From contig DBVY01000036.1 of assembly GCA_002308575.1 (NCBI GenBank), positions 207-24,044 on the forward strand: a DNA stretch of 23,838 nt, given 5' to 3'. The notes below the pieces were generated by a model, which had not been told where the DNA came from, did no database searches, and saw only the letters and a list, made by a program, of their open reading frames with translations. How positions within the stretch are numbered: the stretch's first letter is position 1; every line of letters begins with the position of its first letter. The stretch comes from Christensenella sp. UBA1252. GTDB lineage: Bacteria > Bacillota > Clostridia > Christensenellales > CAG-1252. Both the position numbers and the translations under genes were made by a program. This document shows, in pieces, positions 1 to 6,459 of the stretch.

Positions 1-269
1 GTCTTTTGGTCGATCGAGATCGCGGGAGAAAGCCCGTCGATATAGTCGACGTCGGGTTTATCCGCCCGACCGATAAACATACGCGCATACGAAGAAAGGC
101 TTTCGACGTAACGCCTTTGCCCTTCGGCGAAGATCGTGTCAAACGCAAGCGAAGATTTCCCGCTACCGGAAAGCCCGGTGAATACCGTCAATTTGTTTTT
201 GGGGATCGAAACGTCTATGTTTTTGAGATTGTTTTGTCGAGCCCCTTTTACGTACAATACGTCGTCCAT
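1..269 (-). CDS. uvrA: UvrABC excinuclease subunit A, N-terminal fragment
   Basis: UvrA is the damage-recognising ABC-type ATPase of bacterial nucleotide excision repair; it loads UvrB onto damaged DNA. Only the first 89 codons are inside the window, and the gene continues past base 1. The start ATG (269-267) follows the uvrB stop by 3 nt and is preceded by a GAGG ribosome site inside the end of uvrB, so the two are translationally coupled. Visible family marks are the opening [18 protein letters not shown], a Walker A motif GLSGSGKS at residues 32-39, then [17 protein letters not shown] and the [19 protein letters not shown] segment near residues 70-88, all characteristic of UvrA. It is the last visible gene of an operon promoted at about 3406. 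Nothing is odd in the visible part. Confidence 0.95.
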   Translation of the reverse strand, partial: MDDVLYVKGARQNNLKNIDVSIPKNKLTVFTGLSGSGKSSLAFDTIFAEGQRRYVESLSSYARMFIGRADKPDVDYIDGLSPAISIDQK

Positions 270-272
270 AAC

Positions 273-2234
273 CTATCCTCTTTTTCGCGCCGCCTGCAAA
301 ACTTGCAGTTGTTCTCTGAGTTCGATCGCCGTTTCGAAATCCAAGCTCGCCGCCGCCCGCTTCATCAGCGCGGTCACAAGCTCGATCTGCCTATCGAGTT
401 CTTTCGGCGAAAGTTTTTCCTTGGGCGCCGTTTCCTTGACGGGCTTCGAGATCTCGATCGTGTTCACGATCTTTTTCACGACGCTGCGCGGCGTGATCCC
501 GTTCTTTTCGTTATGCGCCGCCTGCGCTTTTCTTCTGCGCTCGGTTTCGCCGATCGCCCTTTTCATACTGTCCGTCATCACGTCCGCATACATAATCACG
601 CGACCGTCCACGTTTCTCGCCGCCCTACCGATCGTTTGCACGAGCGAGGTTTCGCTGCGCAAAAAGCCCTCTTTATCCGCGTCCATGATCGCAATCAATC
701 CGACTTCGGGAATGTCCAAGCCTTCGCGCAAAAGGTTGATACCGACCAAAACGTCGTACTCCCCGGAGCGAAGCGCGTTCACCGTTTTGATACGTTCGAG
801 CGTTACGATATCCGAATGCATATAGATCGCTTTGATCCCCTGCTCTTTGAGATAATCGGTCAGGTTTTCCGCCATACGCTTAGTCAGCGTCGTGACCAAG
901 GTGCGATACCCCGCTTCGGTCGTCTTTTTGATCTCGCCGAGCAGATCGTCGATCTGCCCTTCGATCGGGCGCACTTCGACGGTCGGGTCCAAAAGACCGG
1001 TCGGACGGATCAATTGCTCCACGACTTGTCCGGCTCGTTCGAGCTCGTAGGGCGCGGGCGTTGCCGAAACGCAGATCATCTGCGGCACACGGTCCAAGAA
1101 CTCGTCGAATTTCAGCGGACGATTGTCGTACGCCGCCGGAAGGCGAAAGCCGTAATCCACGAGGTTTTGTTTCCTCGATCGATCCCCGTTATACATCGCG
1201 CGGATCTGCGGAAGCGTCATATGGCTTTCATCGATAAACACGATAAAATCTTCGGGGAAGAAATCCGTCAGCGTGTAAGGCGGCGTACCGGGCTCTCTGC
1301 CGTCGAAATAACGGCTGTAATTCTCGATGCCGCTGCAATAACCGACTTCGCGGATCATCTCGGTATCGTACAAAACGCGCTCGCGAATGCGTTGCGCTTC
1401 GATCATCTTTCCTTCCGCGATAAACTCCTTTTCGCGTTCGAGCATATCCGCGTTGATCTTCGCGAGGATCTTTTCGGTGTCCGCGCCGATCACGTAATGG
1501 CTCGCGGGGAAAATGTTGACGTGCTTCAAAGAAAGGGTGGTTTTACCCGTGATCACGTCGAATTCGGTGATCCGATCGATCGTGTCGCCGAAGAATTCGA
1601 CGCGCACCGCCGTTTCGGACGAACTGATCGGAAAGATATCGAGAACGTCCCCTTTCGCGCGGAACGTGCCGCGGCGAAAGTCGATGTCCGCGCGCACGTA
1701 TTGAATGCCGACGAGCTGTTTTATGATCGCCTCCCGCTCCTTCTCGTCGCCTTCGCGAATGGAAACGGCATGGGAATAGTACTCCTTCGGGGCGCCGAGC
1801 CCGTAAATACAGGAAACGGAAGAAACGACGATCGTGTCGTGCCGTTCGCAAAGAGATGCCGTTGCCGAGTGGCGAAGTTTGTCGATCTCGTCGTTGATAT
1901 CGAGCTCTTTTTCGATATAGGTGTCGGTGGAGGGAACGTACGCTTCGGGCTGATAATAGTCGTAATACGAAACGAAAAATTCAACGCGATTATGCGGAAA
2001 AAGCTCGCGAAATTCGTTGCAAAGCTGGGCGGCAAGCGTCTTATTATGCGCGATCACGAGGGCGGGACGGTTGATCTTTTCGATGACGCTTGCCATCGTA
2101 AAAGTCTTACCGCTACCGGTAACGCCGAGCAAAACTTGCGTGGTTAAACCGTCCTTGACGCCTTCCGCAAGCTTTTCGATTGCCTGCGGTTGGTCGCCGC
2201 AGGGCTGAAAAGGGCTTACAAGTTTAAAATCCAT
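273..2234 (-). CDS. uvrB: UvrABC excinuclease subunit B
   Basis: UvrB is the cytoplasmic helicase-like core of nucleotide excision repair. It verifies the lesion after delivery by UvrA and recruits UvrC. The 653-residue length is normal for the family. Visible are the Q-motif-like start ([14 protein letters not shown]), Walker A GVTGSGKT at 37-44, the aromatic beta-hairpin that inserts into DNA ([11 protein letters not shown], about 90-100), a DESH Walker B motif near 336, the C-terminal helicase half with SATPAP and QTIGRAARN, and a final UVR domain (about 612-647) that contacts UvrC. The ATG overlaps the stop of the upstream small membrane-protein gene (TAATG), and uvrA follows after 3 nt, so this is the third gene of a four-gene operon. 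I see no GAAC-N4-GTTC type LexA box in the operon's promoter region (3340-3410), so SOS control is not evident. Confidence 0.97.
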   Translation of the reverse strand: MDFKLVSPFQPCGDQPQAIEKLAEGVKDGLTTQVLLGVTGSGKTFTMASVIEKINRPALVIAHNKTLAAQLCNEFRELFPHNRVEFFVSYYDYYQPEAYVPSTDTYIEKELDINDEIDKLRHSATASLCERHDTIVVSSVSCIYGLGAPKEYYSHAVSIREGDEKEREAIIKQLVGIQYVRADIDFRRGTFRAKGDVLDIFPISSSETAVRVEFFGDTIDRITEFDVITGKTTLSLKHVNIFPASHYVIGADTEKILAKINADMLEREKEFIAEGKMIEAQRIRERVLYDTEMIREVGYCSGIENYSRYFDGREPGTPPYTLTDFFPEDFIVFIDESHMTLPQIRAMYNGDRSRKQNLVDYGFRLPAAYDNRPLKFDEFLDRVPQMICVSATPAPYELERAGQVVEQLIRPTGLLDPTVEVRPIEGQIDDLLGEIKKTTEAGYRTLVTTLTKRMAENLTDYLKEQGIKAIYMHSDIVTLERIKTVNALRSGEYDVLVGINLLREGLDIPEVGLIAIMDADKEGFLRSETSLVQTIGRAARNVDGRVIMYADVMTDSMKRAIGETERRRKAQAAHNEKNGITPRSVVKKIVNTIEISKPVKETAPKEKLSPKELDRQIELVTALMKRAAASLDFETAIELREQLQVLQAARKRG

Positions 2235-2593
2235 TATTTTTTGATCGCGTTAATGATTAAGGTAATCAAAGGTTTCAAAGCAGCGGCGAGCGCCACGCCG
2301 AGCAAAGTCAAAATGATCTTCCAAACGATGCTGGAACGACGCTGACGAAGCCTCTGCTCTTCGCTTCGCTGAAACGCGAAGCCTTTTTTCAAAAGGGTCA
2401 CGCAGTAATAAAAATCGCCCTTCTTATCCGACTCGACGAGGTCAATATACTCGTCGTACACCAAAGCGCGCATCGTCGGTTCGAGGTCTTCCATCTTAAA
2501 TTCCAAAGAATAAGGAATGCCCGTCATGATATCCACGGGACGGATCAGGCACATACCCTTGTTTTTCGTCGTCTTCTTATAAATCACGCGCAT
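2234..2593 (-). CDS. Small winged-helix-like protein with C-terminal membrane anchor
   Basis: I do not recognise a named family. The 119-residue protein has a basic N-terminus, then a segment ([35 protein letters not shown]) that resembles the last helix and wing of a winged-helix domain. It ends in a basic stretch (RLRQRR) and one hydrophobic helix ([20 protein letters not shown]) as a tail anchor, so the domain should face the cytoplasm. The winged-helix-like part aligns with the upstream 241-residue protein (shared pattern LV-D-x2-IDL...YCV...KG-A), suggesting the two are paralogues. I chose the ATG at 2593 because a weak GAGAG ribosome site lies 7 nt upstream. The earlier ATG at 2620, overlapping the upstream stop by 7 nt, lacks one but is possible. 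The stop overlaps the uvrB start. The function is unknown. Confidence 0.75.
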   Translation of the reverse strand: MRVIYKKTTKNKGMCLIRPVDIMTGIPYSLEFKMEDLEPTMRALVYDEYIDLVESDKKGDFYYCVTLLKKGFAFQRSEEQRLRQRRSSIVWKIILTLLGVALAAALKPLITLIINAIKK

Positions 2594-2613
2594 CAAAGCG
2601 CTCTCTTTTCTGT

Positions 2614-3339
2614 TCAGCATACTTTTATCAAAATGATGATCATAAAGATCAAATTCACGACGAGCGCGCCGACGGCGGATCCGAGGAGGGCAAACAAGAA
2701 CACCTTTTTCGGATCGACGGCAACCGCTTTCTTATCCGTTTCGGCGGGAAGGGGTTCGGGCGTTGCGTTCAGCAAAGAACGGTTCGATCTCGTCCTGTCG
2801 CGCATTTCCGTCCGCTGGATTCGATTCTCCAATTCGGAGATCATATCCTGCCTTTTTTTTGTTTCGACTTTTGCGCTTTCGAGCGCCTTTTGTCTTTCCG
2901 CTTTCTCTTCTTCCGACGCCGCGGCATCCAAAGATTCCTGAGCTTGGCGAAGCGTTTCTTCGCTCTCCTTTTTGAGTTTCTCTTTCTTTTCTTCCAAAGC
3001 GATCCGCTCCTGACGGCTCGCTTCCGCCTCTTCGAGGTCTTTCTTATAAGAAAGTATCTCGGGCTCTTCCGCAACGATCTTGGCAAGACGCTCGCGGGAT
3101 TGCTTAATCAGCGCGCGCCCTTTCGTCCGCATCGAAACGCAATACTCTTCGTTATCCGCATATTTGAGATCGATGAGCCCGTCCGCAACGAGGACTTCGA
3201 GGATCTCGGTAAGCTCGTCCGGCAGGAAGGTATAATAAGAAACGCGGGAAGTGATCTCTTCCGCCTCCAAAATACGATACCCCTCGCCTTCGCAAAGGTC
3301 GAAAAGCACGTCCAGAACTTTGATCGAAATATCGTTCAT
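2614..3339 (-). CDS. Winged-helix / coiled-coil / transmembrane protein heading the uvrBA operon
   Basis: The family is unrecognised. The 241-residue protein has three parts. Residues about 1-90 look like a winged-helix domain (helices ISIKVLDVLFDLCEGEGY and DELTEILEVLVADGLIDL, wing YCVSMRTKGRALI). Residues about 95-185 are a highly charged Glu/Lys-rich coiled coil. After a Ser/Pro/Thr-rich linker comes one C-terminal membrane helix (VFLFALLGSAVGALVVNLIF) near 213-238. There is no N-terminal signal, so the likely topology is a cytoplasmic DNA- or protein-binding domain tethered to the membrane. The ATG is preceded by AGGTGA about 5 nt away. It is the first gene after a good sigma-A promoter (3378-3406) and is followed by a shorter apparent paralogue, uvrB and uvrA. 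A regulatory or membrane-scaffold role is inference only. Confidence 0.85.
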   Translation of the reverse strand: MNDISIKVLDVLFDLCEGEGYRILEAEEITSRVSYYTFLPDELTEILEVLVADGLIDLKYADNEEYCVSMRTKGRALIKQSRERLAKIVAEEPEILSYKKDLEEAEASRQERIALEEKKEKLKKESEETLRQAQESLDAAASEEEKAERQKALESAKVETKKRQDMISELENRIQRTEMRDRTRSNRSLLNATPEPLPAETDKKAVAVDPKKVFLFALLGSAVGALVVNLIFMIIILIKVC

Positions 3340-3377
3340 ACTTCACCTACCGATGACTATCGCCGTAATATATATTT

Positions 3378-3406
3378 ATTATACACGCTTATTTTATAAA
3401 TTGCAA
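3378..3406 (-). promoter_or_regulatory. Sigma-A promoter of the winged-helix-uvrBA operon
   Basis: On the minus strand, TTGCAA (3406-3401) and a perfect TATAAT (3383-3378) are separated by 17 nt. The -10 lies about 40 nt before the start codon at 3339. It sits between the murC terminator and the first operon gene, which fits a separate transcription unit. No LexA-type inverted repeat was seen beside it. Confidence 0.75.
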
Positions 3407-3409
3407 CAC

Positions 3410-3432
3410 AAAAGGAGCAACGCTCCTTTTTT
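3410..3432 (-). terminator. Intrinsic terminator after murC
   Basis: A 9-bp perfect stem AAAAGGAGC / GCTCCTTTT with a 3-nt loop lies 63 nt beyond the murC stop. The A/T arms give U-tracts in both directions, so it could also stop opposing transcription. It is immediately followed, in the minus direction, by the promoter of the uvrBA operon. Confidence 0.7.
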
Positions 3433-3494
3433 AGGAGCGCCACGCAAATACTTCCGATTTATCCGATCTTTTCAAAGCTTTATTATTAAGATTG

Positions 3495-4829
3495 TCAGTC
3501 GTTTGAAAATTTTAAAGCAAGCGTTTCGACGTTTCCCGCGCCGAGGATCAAAACGAGATCCTGCGCTTTTGCGATCCGATCCAGCAGGATTTTTGCGGCG
3601 TCGTAACGGGAAAAATAATACATTTCACGAGCGGAACAGGCGCAGAACAATTCCTTGGAACTTATGCCCATTTCGGGCGTTTCCCGCGCCGAATAAGTCG
3701 GCAAAAGAATCAAAACGTCCGCATTCGAAAGAACGCGACGGAAATCATCGAAAAGGATCTTCGTTCGCGAATAAGTATGCGGTTCGAAAACGACGATGAT
3801 CCGCCCTTTTGCTTCGCTAGCCGCGACCTTCATAACCGCTTCGATCTCGCTCGGGTGATGCGCATAATCGTGCACGACGGGCGCACCGCCCTGCGTCGTT
3901 CCGGTGCGCTCGTAACGCCTTTTTACCCCGAGAAAAGCGGCGAGTCCCATTTTAACGGCGTCCTCTTCCACCCCGATCTTTAAAGCGGTAAACGCGGCGA
4001 TCGATGCATTGTAAAGGTTGTGCCGCCCCTTCGCCGGCGTCAAAAAATCGCGATCTTTTTCTCCTTTGACTTTTAAGCAAAATCCGCCGTTTTCGTCCAA
4101 AGGCTCAAACGAAAAATCCTCTCCGTATTTATATACGTTCTTATGCGCATATGCACATTCGTCGATATGAGAAGCAACCCCGTCGCCGAGCACGACGACG
4201 CCGCCTGTTTTCACTTTTTTCACGAAAGCGGAAAAAGAACGAAAGACGCTTTCCGGATCTTTGAAGTAATCGCCGTGATCGAATTCGACGTTCAAAACGA
4301 CGCCTACGGAGGGCGCGAGAGATAGAAAACCGTCTTTATACTCGCAGGCTTCGGTCACGAAAACCTCGCGTCCGGAAAGAAAGATCGTGTCGTTAAAATT
4401 GCGAACGACGCCTCCGATATGTGCGGAAAAACCGATCTTCGAGGCGGCAAGACAGCAGGCGATCATCGCGCTGACCGTCGTTTTTCCGTGCGTTCCCGAA
4501 ACGGCGATTGTTTTCTCGAAAAGCTCGCATATTTCTGCAAGAAACGCAGATCTTGAAATCGCCTTTTCCCCGGCGGCGACTCGCTCGGGATCGTTCGCCG
4601 CGATCGCCGCCGTATAAACCGTAAGATCCGCCCTTTCCGCATAGCTCGGATTTGATCCGACATATACGTCGAACCCTTCTTTTTTCAGCGCTTTCAGCCT
4701 TTCGGACTCCGATCGATCGCTTCCCGATACCTTTGCGCCGAGGCGCTTTGCGATCTTGAACAGCGCGCTCATGCTGATCCCGCCTACGCCGATAAAATGG
4801 ATCCTTTTCCCTTTCTCGATCATTGACAT
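3495..4829 (-). CDS. murC: UDP-N-acetylmuramate--L-alanine ligase
   Basis: MurC is a cytoplasmic ATP-dependent ligase that adds L-alanine to UDP-MurNAc, the first amino-acid step of the peptidoglycan stem peptide. At 444 residues it is of normal length. Visible are the N-terminal Rossmann motif GVGGISMSAL (14-23), the Mur ATP-binding loop GTHGKTT (112-118), an EACEYKDGF segment (160-168), NVEFDHGDYFKD (180-191), GRHNLYNA (268-275), KRRYERTG (303-310) and DYAHHPSEI (321-329), in the usual Mur ligase order. Two in-frame ATGs (4829 and 4823) compete, and neither has a clear Shine-Dalgarno. A terminator lies immediately upstream, so the gene must have its own promoter within about 70 bp, which I could not identify convincingly. 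It ends at a terminator of its own. Confidence 0.96.
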   Translation of the reverse strand: MSMIEKGKRIHFIGVGGISMSALFKIAKRLGAKVSGSDRSESERLKALKKEGFDVYVGSNPSYAERADLTVYTAAIAANDPERVAAGEKAISRSAFLAEICELFEKTIAVSGTHGKTTVSAMIACCLAASKIGFSAHIGGVVRNFNDTIFLSGREVFVTEACEYKDGFLSLAPSVGVVLNVEFDHGDYFKDPESVFRSFSAFVKKVKTGGVVVLGDGVASHIDECAYAHKNVYKYGEDFSFEPLDENGGFCLKVKGEKDRDFLTPAKGRHNLYNASIAAFTALKIGVEEDAVKMGLAAFLGVKRRYERTGTTQGGAPVVHDYAHHPSEIEAVMKVAASEAKGRIIVVFEPHTYSRTKILFDDFRRVLSNADVLILLPTYSARETPEMGISSKELFCACSAREMYYFSRYDAAKILLDRIAKAQDLVLILGAGNVETLALKFSND

Positions 4830-4896
4830 ATTTATCTATATGAAAAAGCGCTTCGATTTGGTTAAAAAGATCCCGAAACGGACGAAGAAAAGGAAT

Positions 4897-4932
4897 AAAA
4901 AAAGTTTCGCATCAAAAAAGAACGCGAAACTT
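4897..4932 (-). terminator. Intrinsic terminator after spoVG
   Basis: Read on the minus strand, a 9-bp stem AAGTTTCGC / GCGAAACTT with a 13-nt loop is followed by a run of seven T. It begins 31 nt downstream of the spoVG stop and separates spoVG from murC. The plus-strand side also ends in GTTTTTTC, so it may act in both directions. Confidence 0.75.
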
Positions 4933-4963
4933 GTTTTTTCTATTTAAACGAACGAATAGCGGA

Positions 4964-5230
4964 TTATTCGGCTTCCAACTGCTCCCGATAAGCGCTTAAA
5001 ACGGCGTCGGAGATCAACGCTCTTGCGTCCGGATTGATCGGATGCGCGATATCCTTGAATTCCCCTTCGGGCGTCTTTCTGCTCGGCATTGCGATAAAAG
5101 GACCGCTGTTTCCTTCAATGATCTTAATGTCGTGCACGGCAAAGCAACCGTCGATCGTGATCGAAGCGACCGCTTTGAGCTTTCCGTTGTCGCTTTTCGC
5201 GAGCCTGACTCTGACATCTGTTATATTCAT
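4964..5230 (-). CDS. spoVG: SpoVG family RNA-binding regulator
   Basis: SpoVG is a small cytoplasmic nucleic-acid-binding regulator. In Bacillus it influences septation at the onset of sporulation, and in other Gram-positives it affects envelope and virulence genes. The 88-residue protein matches the family end to end: opening MNITDVRVRLAKSDNGKLKA, then ASITIDGCFAVHDIKII, GPFIAMPSRKTPEGEFKDIA, HPINPDAR and a C-terminal helix. The start has AAGGCGG upstream. It is a single-gene unit with its own promoter (5258-5287) and terminator (4897-4932). Its presence supports a Bacillota assignment but does not prove sporulation, because SpoVG also occurs in non-sporulating bacteria. Confidence 0.96.
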   Translation of the reverse strand: MNITDVRVRLAKSDNGKLKAVASITIDGCFAVHDIKIIEGNSGPFIAMPSRKTPEGEFKDIAHPINPDARALISDAVLSAYREQLEAE

Positions 5231-5257
5231 AAAGCACCGCCTTAAATTTATATATGT

Positions 5258-5287
5258 AGTATATCACAAAACCCGACAGACTGTCAA
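5258..5287 (-). promoter_or_regulatory. Sigma-A promoter of spoVG with extended -10
   Basis: Minus strand: an exact TTGACA (5287-5282), an 18-nt spacer and TATACT (5263-5258), preceded by TG one base upstream (TGATATACT, an extended -10). The -10 ends 27 nt before the spoVG ATG. I see only a housekeeping-type signal; a SigH promoter like that of Bacillus spoVG is not apparent. Confidence 0.75.
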
Positions 5288-5315
5288 TACTGAATTTTTT
5301 GCTCACGAATGACGG

Positions 5316-5346
5316 AAAAATCGGCTGTTTTGAAAAGCGAAAACCG
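5316..5346 (-). terminator. Possible weak terminator after the PAP2 gene
   Basis: Minus strand: CGGTTTT pairs with AAAACAGCCG across an 8-nt loop, leaving a 3-nt bulge, followed by ATTTTT. It lies just past the PAP2 stop (5355). The stem is short and A/T-rich, so this is tentative. If it is inactive, the giant-lipoprotein transcript would read into spoVG. Confidence 0.3.
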
Positions 5347-5354
5347 CAGTGCGA

Positions 5355-6455
5355 TCACTCCTCTTCTTTATGATCTTCCTCGGAAAGAAGGATCGTTACC
5401 GAATCCGATCCGATCTCTTCGATCAAAACCTCTTCCCTCTCTTCCGTTTCATCGATAACCGTTTCTTCCTTAACCGTCAAAATCTCCGAAATTTCCGAAT
5501 CATCCGAAGATAAATCTATTTCTTCACGCACGGGCGGTTCGGCGAGCGAGGGATCGTCCCAAGGTCCTTCCTTGCTTTCGTTCGCAATGATTTCGACTTC
5601 GGAATTCACCGCCGCGCCGAAACGACGGAAGAAGAAATAACGAGCGACCGCGTAGGTCAAAAAACCGATAAAGAATCCCGCCGTTACGTCGGAAAGGAAA
5701 TGCGCGCCGATCACGACGCGAGAATACGCCATAATAAACGTATAAAGCGCGGCGATGAACGCGATTCGCCTCTCCCTGCTCTTACCGTACGGAAAGACTT
5801 CGGTCACAGCGCAAAAGACAAAGAGATTGGACGCGGCGGAGGTATGCGCGGACGGGAACGAATGGTTACCGTGGAGCGAGAACCCGTTGATATGGAACCA
5901 ATTCGTAAACGCGGTAAACGAAGTGTCGCCCGCCTTCACCATTTCACGATAACGCGGTCTGCCCCAGATATACTTCAACACGTTGCAGGAAAGCAATGTC
6001 GAGATCACGGAAACGATGGATCCGAAGATCAAGACGAGCAAAAGGCTCTTCCTTTTATCTTCCCCTACGTTTCTCAACGCAAGGAAGGTAAGCGGCGTTA
6101 AAACCGCAGCGGCGCCGAGCCCGACGAGCGCTCGGAATAAGAGTTTTTCGAGATAGGTGCCGCTCGCCACGAAACCGAAGACCAGATAGTCGCCGATCAC
6201 ACAAGCGACGCAAACGAGCTTTTTTAACAGGAGCGCACTTTTCCTTTCGTCCAAATCGAAAAAGAGGACCGTAAACGTTGCGGCGATGATCACGAAAGGC
6301 GGAAAACATCCGACGCTTTCGAAGACCCGCGCCATAAAGTTATCGGGCTCGTAGATCGCGTCCGAGAGCGAAAGATCAAACAGACCGCCGAGTACGAACA
6401 AGGCGGCGACGAGCGCCAGCACGCAAGCATAAACGATTTTTCTTTCTTTTGTCAT
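5355..6455 (-). CDS. PAP2-family membrane phosphatase with acidic C-terminal tail
   Basis: This is an integral membrane phosphatase of the phosphatidic acid phosphatase type 2 superfamily, whose members remove phosphate from lipids such as phosphatidate or undecaprenyl pyrophosphate. Several hydrophobic helices span about 1-280. The three catalytic motifs are present: C1 as K161 with GRPRY (the usual final RP is RY), C2 as FPSAH (H204; the usual PSGH has Ala here), and C3 as SRVVIGAHFLSD (245-256, H252 and D256). Residues about 281-366 form a soluble, Asp/Glu-rich tail not needed for catalysis. The start has an excellent AAAGGAG site overlapping the end of the giant lipoprotein gene, 4 nt away, so the two are co-transcribed. 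The substrate cannot be told from sequence. Confidence 0.88.
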   Translation of the reverse strand: MTKERKIVYACVLALVAALFVLGGLFDLSLSDAIYEPDNFMARVFESVGCFPPFVIIAATFTVLFFDLDERKSALLLKKLVCVACVIGDYLVFGFVASGTYLEKLLFRALVGLGAAAVLTPLTFLALRNVGEDKRKSLLLVLIFGSIVSVISTLLSCNVLKYIWGRPRYREMVKAGDTSFTAFTNWFHINGFSLHGNHSFPSAHTSAASNLFVFCAVTEVFPYGKSRERRIAFIAALYTFIMAYSRVVIGAHFLSDVTAGFFIGFLTYAVARYFFFRRFGAAVNSEVEIIANESKEGPWDDPSLAEPPVREEIDLSSDDSEISEILTVKEETVIDETEEREEVLIEEIGSDSVTILLSEEDHKEEE

Positions 6456-6459
6456 TTGT

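Noticed and set aside
6..2147. Open frame of 713 codons on the plus strand opposite uvrB and uvrA
   Set aside because: uvrB and uvrA are certain on the minus strand; the opposite frame encodes an Arg/Phe/Asp-rich product with no recognisable family.
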